From: Curtobacterium sp. MCJR17_020
GTDB taxonomy: Bacteria; Actinomycetota; Actinomycetes; Actinomycetales; Microbacteriaceae
NCBI RefSeq assembly: GCF_003234365.2
Contig: NZ_CP126260.1
Location: forward strand, 620,001 to 684,000
Reading direction: 5' to 3'
Length of the DNA: 64,000 nucleotides
Shown: piece after piece, positions 25,189-33,661 of the stretch
Layout: every line of letters starts with the position of its first letter
How positions within the stretch are numbered: the first letter of the stretch is position 1
Translations under genes and position numbers: made by a program
Notes under the pieces: model-generated
The model's input: only the letters and a program-made list of their open reading frames with translations
The model's database searches: none
Told to the model about the DNA's origin: nothing

Positions 25189-26294
25189 GCGTCGACCTGC
25201 CGACGCTGCTCGTCGGTTCCTACACCGCCACCGGCGGCGGGAACGCGACCGGCATCTCCTTGGTCGACGGCGGCGTTGCCCGCGCGGGCGCGGGCGCGGT
25301 CGCTCGTACCGTCGCGGTGCTCGACGATCCCTCGTTCCTCGCCGTGTCGGGCGACCGTGTCTACGCCGTGTCCGAGACGAACGACGGCGGCGTCTCCGCC
25401 TTCCGGATGCAGAACGGCGCGCTCGAACACCTGTGGGACGCCTCCGCCGGCGGTGACGCCCCGTGCCACCTGCGGGTCGACCCGTCCGGGGCCCTCATCG
25501 TCACCAACTACGTCTCCGGCACCGTCACCGCCATCTCCCTGGCGGCGGCCGAGTCGTTCTCCGCCTCGGTGCTCGCGAGCGACGGCGTCGTCCTGCCCGC
25601 CGACGGCGTGCACGGCCGCACCGACCGGCTCGCCGTCCCCGCCTCGGCCATCGCCGTCGCGACCCTCCCGGCCGCCACCGGCCCGGTGCAGGACCGGCAG
25701 GATGCGCCGCACGCGCACCAGTCCGTCGCGACGCCGGACGGCACGGTGCTCGTCGCCGACCTCGGCGGCGACGCGCTGCACGAGTTCCGCGTGACCGTGT
25801 CGGCCGACGGCGTCCCCACGCTCGAGGCGCTGCGCGTGCACCACGTGGCGCCCGGCGTCGGCCCGCGGCACCTGGCCTGGTACGACGGCGACCTGTTCAT
25901 CGCCGGTGAGCTCGACGGCGCGGTCCACCGACTCCGCCGCGACGAGTCCGGCTCGCTCGTGACGATCGCCTCGACCCCGACGTTCGAGGGTGCTGTGGGG
26001 GAGTCGCTCCTCAGCCACATCGAGGTCGACGACGCCGGACTCGTCACCGTCGCCGTCCGTGGCCGCGACCTGATCGTGGTGCTCGACGCTGCCGACGACG
26101 GGCTCGCGCTCGTCGGGTCCGCGTCGTGCGGGGGTGCCTGGCCGCGGCACTTCGCCCGGGTGCCCGGGTACGTGCTCGTCGCCAACGAGCGGTCGGACGC
26201 CATCGCCGTGCTGCCGATCGGTGCCGACGGTGTGCCGGGCGAGGCCGTCGAGCAGATCGCCGTCGGGACCCCGACGTGCATCGTCCTGCTCTGA
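25185..26294 (+). CDS. Lactonase family protein (6-phosphogluconolactonase-like seven-bladed propeller)
   Basis: 369 aa with seven repeated beta-blade units, for example TLLVGSYTATGGGNATGISL, FLAVSGDRVYAVSETNDGGVSAF, CHLRVDPSGALIVTNYVSGTVTAI, PHAHQSVATPDGTVLVADLGGDAL, VGPRHLAWYDGDLFIAGEL and GGAWPRHFARVPGYVLVANERSD. The HAHQ and PRH motifs are those of YbhE/Pgl-type lactonases. Expected to be cytoplasmic; whether it acts on 6-phosphogluconolactone or another lactone is not decidable here. It overlaps chorismate mutase by 4 bases and is followed 2 bases later by a GNAT gene. Confidence 0.88.
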   Translation: MSVDLPTLLVGSYTATGGGNATGISLVDGGVARAGAGAVARTVAVLDDPSFLAVSGDRVYAVSETNDGGVSAFRMQNGALEHLWDASAGGDAPCHLRVDPSGALIVTNYVSGTVTAISLAAAESFSASVLASDGVVLPADGVHGRTDRLAVPASAIAVATLPAATGPVQDRQDAPHAHQSVATPDGTVLVADLGGDALHEFRVTVSADGVPTLEALRVHHVAPGVGPRHLAWYDGDLFIAGELDGAVHRLRRDESGSLVTIASTPTFEGAVGESLLSHIEVDDAGLVTVAVRGRDLIVVLDAADDGLALVGSASCGGAWPRHFARVPGYVLVANERSDAIAVLPIGADGVPGEAVEQIAVGTPTCIVLL

Positions 26295-26296
26295 CC

Positions 26297-26716
26297 GTGA
26301 CCGAGGTCGACCCGTACACCCTGGTCGTCGGGGCGCCGCCGCTGGCGGACTACCTGCGTCTGCGCCAGGACTCCGGACTCTCGCCGAAGGATGCCGAGCA
26401 GGGCGCCGGAGCGATCGCCGGCAGCTGGTCGGCGTGCCACGTCGTGGACGCCGACGGCACACCGGTGGCGATGGGCCGGACGATCGGCGACGGCGGGTGG
26501 TACTTCCACATCGCCGACATCGCCACCGATCCCGACCACCAGCGCCGTGGGCTCGGACGCCGTGTGGTCGAGTGGCTGCTCGATGACGTCCGCGACCGAG
26601 CACCCGCCGGGGCCTTCGTCACGCTCGTCGGGGATCCGCCCGGTCAGCGGCTGTACCGGTCGCTCGGGTTCGACGACGTCGCGCGGAGTCTCGGCATGGC
26701 ACTCCGACTGGACTGA
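26297..26716 (+). CDS. GNAT family N-acetyltransferase
   Basis: 139-aa acetyl-CoA-dependent acyltransferase. The central strand HIADIATDPDHQRRGLGRRVVEWLL contains the acetyl-CoA pyrophosphate loop (Q/RxxGxG/A), followed by FVTLVGDPPGQRLYRSLGFDDV, the usual C-terminal GF motif. GTG at 26297, two bases after the lactonase stop, gives a compact protein; the longer frame from 26126 overlaps the lactonase gene. Substrate unknown. Convergent with the hydroxyacid dehydrogenase, 13 bases between stops. Confidence 0.88.
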   Translation: MTEVDPYTLVVGAPPLADYLRLRQDSGLSPKDAEQGAGAIAGSWSACHVVDADGTPVAMGRTIGDGGWYFHIADIATDPDHQRRGLGRRVVEWLLDDVRDRAPAGAFVTLVGDPPGQRLYRSLGFDDVARSLGMALRLD

Positions 26717-26729
26717 CGCCGACGGGTTG

Positions 26730-27650
26730 CTAGCGCTCGATCAGGTTCTCGAACGGGCGACCCTCGGCCAGCGCGGCGACCTGCCGACGCATCAGCTCGA
26801 TCGACCGCGGGACGCTCAGGTCGGTGTTGCCGCCGACGTGCGGCGTGAGGACCGTGTTCGGCGTCGTCCACAGCGGGTGGCCGTCGGGCAGGGGCTCGGG
26901 GTCGGTGACGTCGAGCGCCGCGAACAGCCGCTCGGACTGCAGCTCCGCCACCAGAGCATCGGTGTCGACGACCTTGCCGCGGGCGACGTTCACCACAAGG
27001 GCGCCGTCCGGCAGTGCGGCCAGCAGCTCGGCGTCGACCAGCCGTTCGGTCTCGTCAGTCAGCGGCGCGATGAGCACGAGGACGTCCGTCGTCGGTGCCA
27101 GCTCGGGCAGCTCGCCGAACGCGTGCACGTGGCGACCGTCCTGGTCGCGAGCGGTGCGGGCCACCACGGTGACCTCGGTGCGGAACGCCTCGAACCGGGT
27201 GGCGATCGCCGACCCGATCGCGCCGAAGCCGACGACCGTGACCCGGCGGTCGGCCAGGGAACGGGTCTCCCGAGCGTCCCACACACCGTTCGCGCGATCG
27301 GCCTGGAACGCCCCGAGCTCACGCAGCGAGGTCAGCGCCAGACCGACGGCGAGCTCGGCGGTCTCGTCGTCGTGGATCCCCCGACCGTTCGCCAGCAGGG
27401 CGTGACCGGGCACGTGCGGCACCGCGTGCTCGTAGCCAGCGCTCGGCAGCTGCAGGAGCTCGAGCGCCGGCAGGTCGTGCACGAACTGCCAACGGTGCCG
27501 TCCACCGAAGTAGAACGGCAGGAACGTGATGGCGACGTCGTCCGGGCGACCGTACGGCGCCTCGACGTCCCACACGTCCAGCTCGATGCCGTCCGGCACG
27601 GGGCCGAACCGGTCGACGAGCTCCGCGAAGGGCAGGGTGACGATGGGCAC
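26730..27650 (-). CDS. D-2-hydroxyacid dehydrogenase
   Basis: 306 aa, NAD(P)-dependent 2-hydroxyacid dehydrogenase of the D-isomer family. The Rossmann motif is VTVVGFGAIGSAIATRF, the catalytic Arg is in VVNVARGKVVDTDALV, the Glu in ALDVTDPEPLPDGHPLW and the His in TPHVGGN. The GTG at 27650 is 16 bases after the purL stop, so it is probably expressed with purSQL; a longer frame from 27716 overlaps purL. Which 2-keto acid it reduces is unknown. Erythronate/phosphoglycerate/glyoxylate-type activities are all possible. Confidence 0.9.
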   Translation of the reverse strand: MPIVTLPFAELVDRFGPVPDGIELDVWDVEAPYGRPDDVAITFLPFYFGGRHRWQFVHDLPALELLQLPSAGYEHAVPHVPGHALLANGRGIHDDETAELAVGLALTSLRELGAFQADRANGVWDARETRSLADRRVTVVGFGAIGSAIATRFEAFRTEVTVVARTARDQDGRHVHAFGELPELAPTTDVLVLIAPLTDETERLVDAELLAALPDGALVVNVARGKVVDTDALVAELQSERLFAALDVTDPEPLPDGHPLWTTPNTVLTPHVGGNTDLSVPRSIELMRRQVAALAEGRPFENLIER

Positions 27651-27666
27651 GCGGTGTCCGCCCGGC

Positions 27667-30087
27667 CTAGGAGTCCGTGCGTGGCGAGAACGCACCGTCG
27701 GAGTCGAGCGGCCCACGGCCGACGTACCCCTCGGTGACGTCCTCGACGATCACGTCGCCGAAGCGGGCCGGCAGCGTCGCGTTGTGCGTGCCGCGGAGCT
27801 CGTCGAGCGTCGCCGTGAACGCACCCTGGACCTCGAGCGCGTTCGACGTGGCGTCGGTCACGCCGATGCGCAGGACCGGGAAGCCCCGACCGTCGCACAG
27901 GCCCTGGAAGCGGACGTCGTCCTCGCGACGGACGGTCACGATGACGCGACCGGTCGACTCGGAGAACAGCGCGGTCGCGGTGTCGACGCCGTCGCGGGAC
28001 TCGAGCTCGTCGAGGACCACGCGGGCGCCGAGGCCGAAGCGGAGCACCGACTCGGCGAGCGACTGGCCGAGGCCACCGTCCGCCAGGTCGTGCGCACTCG
28101 TCAGCAGCTGCTCGCCGCTCGCTGCGAAGAGCAGCTCGGCGAGCTCCTTCTCGCGACCGAGGTCCACCGCCGGCGGACGACCGCCGAGGTGGCCGTGCAC
28201 CGTGCCGGCCCAGGCCGACCCGTCGAGCTCGAGGCTCGTGGTGCCGAGCAGGTAGATGTTGTGGCCGTCGTCCTGCCAGCCCGACGGGACGCGCTTGGCG
28301 ACGTCGTCGATGACACCGAGCACACCGACGACCGGGGTCGGGTGGATCGGGGTCGTGCCGGTCTGGTTGTAGAACGACACGTTGCCGCCGGTGACCGGGA
28401 TGCCGAGCTCCATGCAGCCGTCGGCCAGGCCCTCGACCGCCTCGGAGAACTGCCACATGACCTCGGGGTTCTCGGGGGAGCCGAAGTTCAGGCAGTCGGT
28501 GACCGCAGCGGGGACGGCACCGGTGACGGCGACGTTCCGGTACGCCTCGGCCAGGGCCAGACGAGCGCCCTGCTTCGGGTCGAGCTGGCAGTAGCGGCCG
28601 TTGGCGTCGGTGGCGATGGCGACACCGAGCCCGGTCTCCTCGTCGACGCGGATCATGCCGCCGTCGTCGGGGAACGACAGGGCCGTGTTGCCGAGCACGT
28701 AGGTGTCGTACTGGTTCGTCACCCAGTTCTTCGACGACAGGTTCGGCGAACCGAGCAGGCTGAGGAACTGCGCCTTGAGTGCGGGGCCGTCGGCCGGACG
28801 GTCGAGCGAGGCAGCGGTGTCGGCCTGCAGTGCGTCGATCCAGGTCGGGTAGGCGACCGGGCGGTCGTAGACGGGGCCGTCGACGGCGACGGTGCGCGGG
28901 TCGACGTTCACGATCTCCTGGCCCTGCCAGTCGATGACGAGACGGCCGGTGCCGGTGACCTCGCCCAGGACGCTGGTCTCGACCTCCCACTTGCCGACGA
29001 CGCTCAGGAACTCGTCGAGCTTGTCGGGGCGGACGACCGCCATCATGCGCTCCTGGCTCTCCGACATCAGGATCTCCTCGGCCGTGAGCGTGGGGTCGCG
29101 CAGCAGGACGTCGTCGAGCGAGATGTGCATGCCGCCGTCGCCGTTGCTCGCGAGCTCGGACGTGGCGCAGGAGATGCCCGCGGCGCCGAGGTCCTGGATG
29201 CCCTCGACCAGTTCCTTCTGGAACAGCTCGAGGCAGCACTCGATCAGGACCTTCTCGGCGAAGGGGTCGCCGACCTGGACGGCGGGACGCTTGGTCGGCC
29301 CGCCCTCGGTGAAGGTGTCGGACGCCAGGATCGACGCGCCGCCGATGCCGTCGCCACCGGTGCGGGCACCGAACAGCACGACCTTGTTGCCGGCGCCGGA
29401 CGCGTTCGCCAGGTGCAGGTCCTCGTGCCGCAGGACGCCGACCGCCAGGGCGTTGACCAGCGGGTTGCCCTGGTACACCGGGTCGAAGTAGGTCTCGCCG
29501 CCGATGTTCGGCAGGCCGAGGCAGTTGCCGTAGAACGAGATGCCACCGACGACGCCGTGCACGACGCGTGCGGTGTCCTCGTGGTCGATCGCGCCGAAGC
29601 GGAGCTGGTCCATCACGGCGACCGGGCGGGCGCCCATCGAGATGATGTCGCGGACGATGCCGCCGACGCCGGTCGCGGCGCCCTGGTACGGCTCGACGTA
29701 GGACGGGTGGTTGTGCGACTCGACCTTGAAGGTCACCGCCCAGCCGTTGCCGACGTCGACGACACCGGCGTTCTCGCCCATGCCGACCATCAGGTTCTTC
29801 GTCATCTCCGGCGTGACCTTCTTGCCGAACTGACGGAGGTAGTTCTTCGAGGACTTGTAGGAGCAGTGCTCGGACCACATGACGGAGTACATCGCCAGCT
29901 CGCCCGAGGTGGGGCGGCGGCCGAGGATCTCCTTGATGCGGGCGTACTCGTCCGGCTTCAGGCCGAGCGCGTCGTACGGCTGGTCCTTGTCGGGAGTCGC
30001 CGCGGCATCCTGCACGGTGTCGGGCTTCGGGCGCACGTAAGTCGTCACGGTGTTGTCGTTCCCTGTCACTGGAGTCGTGGCCGTCAC
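27667..30087 (-). CDS. purL: Phosphoribosylformylglycinamidine synthase subunit PurL
   Basis: 806 aa, the small-type PurL of the three-subunit FGAM synthase (PurS, PurQ, PurL). It uses ATP and ammonia from PurQ to convert FGAR to FGAM, fourth step of purine synthesis. Visible family blocks are LAMYSVMWSEHCSYKSSK, TFKVESHNHPSYVEPYQG with ATGVGGIVRDI, DQLRFGAIDHE and later CLNFGSPENPEVMWQF. GTG start at 30087 overlaps the purQ stop by 4 bases. Length is slightly above the usual 740-780 because of a short N-terminal extension. Confidence 0.98.
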   Translation of the reverse strand: MTATTPVTGNDNTVTTYVRPKPDTVQDAAATPDKDQPYDALGLKPDEYARIKEILGRRPTSGELAMYSVMWSEHCSYKSSKNYLRQFGKKVTPEMTKNLMVGMGENAGVVDVGNGWAVTFKVESHNHPSYVEPYQGAATGVGGIVRDIISMGARPVAVMDQLRFGAIDHEDTARVVHGVVGGISFYGNCLGLPNIGGETYFDPVYQGNPLVNALAVGVLRHEDLHLANASGAGNKVVLFGARTGGDGIGGASILASDTFTEGGPTKRPAVQVGDPFAEKVLIECCLELFQKELVEGIQDLGAAGISCATSELASNGDGGMHISLDDVLLRDPTLTAEEILMSESQERMMAVVRPDKLDEFLSVVGKWEVETSVLGEVTGTGRLVIDWQGQEIVNVDPRTVAVDGPVYDRPVAYPTWIDALQADTAASLDRPADGPALKAQFLSLLGSPNLSSKNWVTNQYDTYVLGNTALSFPDDGGMIRVDEETGLGVAIATDANGRYCQLDPKQGARLALAEAYRNVAVTGAVPAAVTDCLNFGSPENPEVMWQFSEAVEGLADGCMELGIPVTGGNVSFYNQTGTTPIHPTPVVGVLGVIDDVAKRVPSGWQDDGHNIYLLGTTSLELDGSAWAGTVHGHLGGRPPAVDLGREKELAELLFAASGEQLLTSAHDLADGGLGQSLAESVLRFGLGARVVLDELESRDGVDTATALFSESTGRVIVTVRREDDVRFQGLCDGRGFPVLRIGVTDATSNALEVQGAFTATLDELRGTHNATLPARFGDVIVEDVTEGYVGRGPLDSDGAFSPRTDS

Positions 30088-30788
30088 TTGACGAGCGTCG
30101 ACTCGATCACGGAGGTGAAGAAGGTGAGGCCGTCCGTGCCGGAGGCCATGGCAGCGGCGGTGTCCGGGCCGAACCCGGGCTCGGTCGCGTGCTCGGGGTG
30201 CGGCATCAGGCCCACGACGTTGCCGCGCTCGTTCGAGACGCCGGCGATGTCGTCGATCGACCCGTTCGGGTTCACGCCGACGTAGCGGAACACGACCTGG
30301 CCGTTGTCCTCGATGCGCTTGATCTCGTCGGCGTCGGCGACGAACCGGCCGTCGGCGTTCTTGAGCGGGATCGTGATCTCCTGCTGCGCGGTGAACCCGG
30401 AGGTCCAGGCGGTCGAGGTCGTCTCGACGCGGAGCTTCTGGTCGCGGCGGATGAACTGCTGGTGCGCGTTGCGGGTGTGTGCGCCGGGGACCAGACGGGC
30501 CTCGGCCAGCATCTGGAAACCGTTGCAGATGCCGAGCACGGGCATGCCCTTGCCGGCGGCGTCGATGACCTCGGCCATGATCGGCGCCTTCGCGGCGATC
30601 GCACCGGCGCGCAGGTAGTCGCCGTACGAGAACCCTCCGGGCAGCACGATGGCGTCGACGCCCTGCAGGTCGTGGTCGCCGTGCCAGAGGGCGACGGGGT
30701 CGGCGCCGGCGAGGCGGACCGCGCGCTGGGCGTCACGGTCGTCGAGGGAGCCGGGGAAGGTGATGACGCCGATGCGCATCCGGGTCAC
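30084..30788 (-). CDS. purQ: Phosphoribosylformylglycinamidine synthase subunit PurQ (glutaminase)
   Basis: 234-aa class-I glutamine amidotransferase supplying ammonia to PurL. The nucleophile Cys is in VLGICNGFQMLAEA, the His/Glu pair in VGLMPHPEHATEP, and the front is RIGVITFPGSLDDRDAQRAV. GTG 30788 overlaps the purS stop (GTGA); an ATG at 30779 starting MRIGVITF is an equally good alternative. Normal length. Confidence 0.97.
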   Translation of the reverse strand: MTRMRIGVITFPGSLDDRDAQRAVRLAGADPVALWHGDHDLQGVDAIVLPGGFSYGDYLRAGAIAAKAPIMAEVIDAAGKGMPVLGICNGFQMLAEARLVPGAHTRNAHQQFIRRDQKLRVETTSTAWTSGFTAQQEITIPLKNADGRFVADADEIKRIEDNGQVVFRYVGVNPNGSIDDIAGVSNERGNVVGLMPHPEHATEPGFGPDTAAAMASGTDGLTFFTSVIESTLVK

Positions 30789-31036
30789 TGCCCTTCGACG
30801 GTGACCGAGACGACGTCCTCGATGACCGCGTTCGAGAAGACGTCGGCGGCGATGTCGCGGACCTCGGCCAGCTTGGCGTCGTCGACGGGGCCGTCGACGG
30901 TCACCTCGAAGCGCTTGCCGATGCGGACGTTGGTCAGGTCGGCCTTGCCCAGACGGGCGAGGGCGTTGCCCACCGCCTTGCCCTGGGGGTCGAGGATCTC
31001 AGCCTTGGGCATGACCTCGACGACGATCGTTGGCAC
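30785..31036 (-). CDS. purS: Phosphoribosylformylglycinamidine synthase subunit PurS
   Basis: 83-aa small subunit that bridges PurQ and PurL. Family pattern MPTIVVEVMPKAEILDPQG, then AVGNALARLGKADLTNVRIGKRFEV. GTG start preceded by TGGAGAG (5-7 bases of SD). First gene of the purSQL operon; a -10-like TAGACT on this strand at 31075-31080 would give a leader of about 30 bases. The promoter region is shared with the divergent padR gene. Confidence 0.96.
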   Translation of the reverse strand: MPTIVVEVMPKAEILDPQGKAVGNALARLGKADLTNVRIGKRFEVTVDGPVDDAKLAEVRDIAADVFSNAVIEDVVSVTVEGQ

Positions 31037-31140
31037 GTGTTCTCTCCAGCGCTTCAGGGGTGGGGGACGCGACCAGTCTACGGGGCGCGCGCGACACGCC
31101 GGGACGGATCCGGGCCTCCTGTGGAGAACGTGCTGTGCGT

Positions 31141-31169
31141 TTGCTCACTTGTGTTCGACTCCGTATATT
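31141..31169 (+). promoter_or_regulatory. padR-MFS promoter (TTGCTC-17-TATATT)
   Basis: -35 TTGCTC at 31141-31146 and -10 TATATT at 31164-31169 with an exact 17-base spacer, 55 bases before the padR ATG. This is the least GC-rich stretch nearby and the clearest sigma-70-type promoter in the window. Confidence 0.7.
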
Positions 31170-31181
31170 CGAAGTCGAATA
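31154..31181. promoter_or_regulatory. Probable PadR operator (overlapping inverted repeats)
   Basis: TATTCG-AAGT-CGAATA (31166-31181) is a perfect dyad, and TTCGACT (31154) with AGTCGAA (31173) forms a second one. Both overlap the -10 element of the padR promoter, the expected place for an autorepressing PadR. Confidence 0.65.
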
Positions 31182-31224
31182 GTCCAGTCGGAGGACTGCC
31201 GCATCGATCTGCCAGGAGGCCCGC

Positions 31225-31839
31225 ATGGCGTCGCTCACGCCGCTCGCGTTCGCCGCGCTCGACCTGCTGAACGAGGCCCCGATGCACCCGTACGAGATGT
31301 TCCAGACGATGGTCCACCGGCAGGAGGAGCGGAACGTCAAGGTCCGCCCGGGCACCCTCTACCACCAGGTCGGGCGCCTCGCCGAGCTCGGGTTCGCCGA
31401 GGTCGTGGGGACCGACCGTGACGGCAACCGGCCGGAACGCACCACCTACACGATCACCGACGCCGGCCGCGCAGCACTCGCGGACGGTCTCCGCCGCATG
31501 GTGGCGGAGCCCGCGGACGAGTACCCGGAGTTCCACCTGGCGCTCTCCGTGCTCGAGAACCTGCCGCACACCGAGGCGGTCGATGCCGTCCGGGCCCGGA
31601 TCGTCGCACTCGAACAAGAGCGCGACGACTACGACCAGGCACTCCAGCGCGTGCAGGCCAAGCAGCTGACCGAGCGGTACTGGCTCGACGTGTCGTACGT
31701 CCGTGCGATGCTCGCCGCGCAGATCGAGTGGCTCAGCACCACCGTCGACCGCATCGCCAGCGGCGACCTCCCCTGGGACGGCCCGGCCGTCCCCACAGAC
31801 ACTGACTTCCCCACGAACAGCAAGGACACCACTCGATGA
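31225..31839 (+). CDS. PadR family transcriptional regulator
   Basis: 204 aa. N-terminal winged helix: LTPLAFAALDLLNEAPMHPYEMFQTMV, then VRPGTLYHQVGRLAELGFAEVV (recognition helix and wing, GTLYxxxxRLxxxG), followed by a long C-terminal coiled-coil dimerisation/effector part (LEQERDDYDQALQRVQAKQL). RBS AGGAGG precedes the ATG. It overlaps the MFS transporter gene by 4 bases, so it almost certainly controls that pump and itself through the dyad at the promoter. The inducing drug is unknown. Confidence 0.92.
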   Translation: MASLTPLAFAALDLLNEAPMHPYEMFQTMVHRQEERNVKVRPGTLYHQVGRLAELGFAEVVGTDRDGNRPERTTYTITDAGRAALADGLRRMVAEPADEYPEFHLALSVLENLPHTEAVDAVRARIVALEQERDDYDQALQRVQAKQLTERYWLDVSYVRAMLAAQIEWLSTTVDRIASGDLPWDGPAVPTDTDFPTNSKDTTR

Positions 31840-33485
31840 CCTCCGTCACGCCTCCGCGGACGACCGAGAAGAAGCCGTGGCCCGCCCTCTGGGCGCTCGT
31901 CGTCGGCTTCTTCATGATCCTCGTCGACTCGACCATCGTGTCGGTCGCCACCCCCACCATCGCCCAGGAGCTCGACGCGGACATCAACTCCGTGATCTGG
32001 GTGACGAGCGCGTACCTGCTCGCCTACGCCGTGCCGCTGCTCATCACCGGCCGCCTCGGTGACCGCTTCGGCCCGAAGGTCATGTACCAGATCGGCCTCG
32101 TGGTGTTCACGCTCGCCAGCCTCTGGTGCGGTCTGGCCGGCTCGATCGAGATGCTCATCGTGGCCCGCGTCGTGCAGGGTCTCGGCGCCGCGATGATGAG
32201 CCCGCAGACGATGTCCGTCATCACGCGCATCTTCCCGCCGCAGAACCGCGGTGCCGCGATGGGTCTCTGGGGTGCCGTCGCCGGTGTCGCCTCGCTCGTC
32301 GGCCCGATCGTCGGCGGCCTGCTCGTCGACGGCTTCGGCTGGGAGTGGATCTTCTTCGTGAACGTCCCCGTCGGTGTCGTGGCGTTCGTGCTCGCGCAGC
32401 GGTTCGTGCCGTCGTTCGACCGTCACGGGCACCGCTTCGACTACCTCGGCATCTTCCTGTCCGCGGCCGGCCTGTTCCTGCTCGTCTTCGGCATCCAGGA
32501 AGGCGAGACCTACGACTGGGGCGTCATCGCAGGGCCGATCTCGGTGTGGTCGCTCATCATCGTCGGGCTCGTGGTGCTCGCCGGGTTCGTCGTCTGGCAG
32601 GGCGTGCAGAAGGGCGAGCCGCTGCTTCCCCTCGGCCTGTTCAAGGACCGCAACTTCACCCTCGCCAACGTCGCCATCACGGCCGTCGGTGTCGCGATCG
32701 CCTCGTTCGCGCTGCCGATCATGCTCTGGGCGCAGGACGTCCTGCGGTTCTCGCCGACCCAGGCGGCACTGCTCCTCGTGCCGCAGGCCGTGCTGTCCGC
32801 CGGCCTCGCCCCGCTCGTCGGCAAGAACCTGAACCGGTGGAACCCGCGCTGGGTCGCCGCGTTCGGTCTCGCGTGCTTCTCGGCCGGACTGTTCTGGTTC
32901 GGCGCCCTGCTGTCGTCGGGCGCCGACTGGGGATGGGTGCTCCTGCCGAGCGCGCTCCTCGGCATCGCCAACGCCTGCATGTGGGGTCCGCTGTCGGTCT
33001 CGGCGACGCGCAACCTGCCGCCGAAGCTGGCCGGTGCCGGCTCGGGCGTCTACAACACGACTCGTCAGATCGGTGCCGTGCTCGGTTCGGCCGGCATCGC
33101 GGCGCTGATGGAGGCCCGGATCACCGCGAACTTCCCGGCCTCGACCGGTGGGACCTCGGCCGGTGGCGCCGAGCAGCAGGTCGGCGGACTGCCCGGGGCC
33201 CTGCTCGAGCCGTTCTCGCGGGCCATGGGTGAATCACTGTTCCTTCCGGCGATCGTGCTCATCGCGGCGATCGTGGCGGCGCTGTTCCTGGCGAAGCCGA
33301 AGCAGACCGTCGCCTGGCAGCAGACCGGTGGCGTGACCGCGCAGCCCGGCGCGGAGGGCACTGCGCCGGCCGAGGGCGACGCGAAGCCGACCGAGCACGG
33401 CGTGCACGCTGCGGCCGCTGCTCCGGCGACGGCCGAGGCCGAGCTCGCCGCCACCGAACACCACGGCAAGCACGCCGACGCCTGA
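31836..33485 (+). CDS. DHA2 family MFS multidrug efflux transporter (EmrB/QacA type)
   Basis: 549 aa with 14 predicted transmembrane helices. The DHA2 motifs are present: MILVDSTIVSVATPTIAQEL with the helix-1 Asp, motif A GRLGDRFGPKVMYQ between helices 2 and 3, and LGAAMMSPQTMSVI. It exports drugs or cations in exchange for protons across the cytoplasmic membrane. The C-terminal 60 residues are a soluble Ala/Glu-rich tail. Translationally coupled to padR (ATGA). Confidence 0.94.
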   Translation: MTSVTPPRTTEKKPWPALWALVVGFFMILVDSTIVSVATPTIAQELDADINSVIWVTSAYLLAYAVPLLITGRLGDRFGPKVMYQIGLVVFTLASLWCGLAGSIEMLIVARVVQGLGAAMMSPQTMSVITRIFPPQNRGAAMGLWGAVAGVASLVGPIVGGLLVDGFGWEWIFFVNVPVGVVAFVLAQRFVPSFDRHGHRFDYLGIFLSAAGLFLLVFGIQEGETYDWGVIAGPISVWSLIIVGLVVLAGFVVWQGVQKGEPLLPLGLFKDRNFTLANVAITAVGVAIASFALPIMLWAQDVLRFSPTQAALLLVPQAVLSAGLAPLVGKNLNRWNPRWVAAFGLACFSAGLFWFGALLSSGADWGWVLLPSALLGIANACMWGPLSVSATRNLPPKLAGAGSGVYNTTRQIGAVLGSAGIAALMEARITANFPASTGGTSAGGAEQQVGGLPGALLEPFSRAMGESLFLPAIVLIAAIVAALFLAKPKQTVAWQQTGGVTAQPGAEGTAPAEGDAKPTEHGVHAAAAAPATAEAELAATEHHGKHADA

Positions 33486-33504
33486 CCCGCGCCGACCACC
33501 CGGG

Positions 33505-33534
33505 CCCCGGGCTGCTCACACGGGCGGCCCGGGG
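33505..33534. terminator. GC-rich hairpin between convergent genes
   Basis: CCCCGGGC (33505-33512) pairs with GCCCGGGG (33527-33534). It lies between the MFS transporter and the convergent CtaG-like gene. No T-run. Confidence 0.5.
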
Positions 33535-33544
33535 TCCGCGTGCG

Positions 33545-33572
33545 TCCGGGGTCCGGGGTCCGGGGTCCGGGG
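33545..33572. repeat. Four perfect copies of the heptamer TCCGGGG
   Basis: Copies start at 33545, 33552, 33559 and 33566, in the intergenic region between the MFS and CtaG-like genes. A short simple-sequence tract that could vary in copy number. Confidence 0.9.
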
Positions 33573-33661
33573 CCCGGGCGCAGTCGTTGCGGCCGCGGGG
33601 TTGCGACACCGTCGATGACGTACGACATCGAGGTCGTCGTTCCGGGTCGGCGCCCGCGCGC

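Noticed and set aside
27526..30285. 919-codon open frame on the plus strand
   Set aside because: Antisense to purL; composition is shadow-like and purL is certain.
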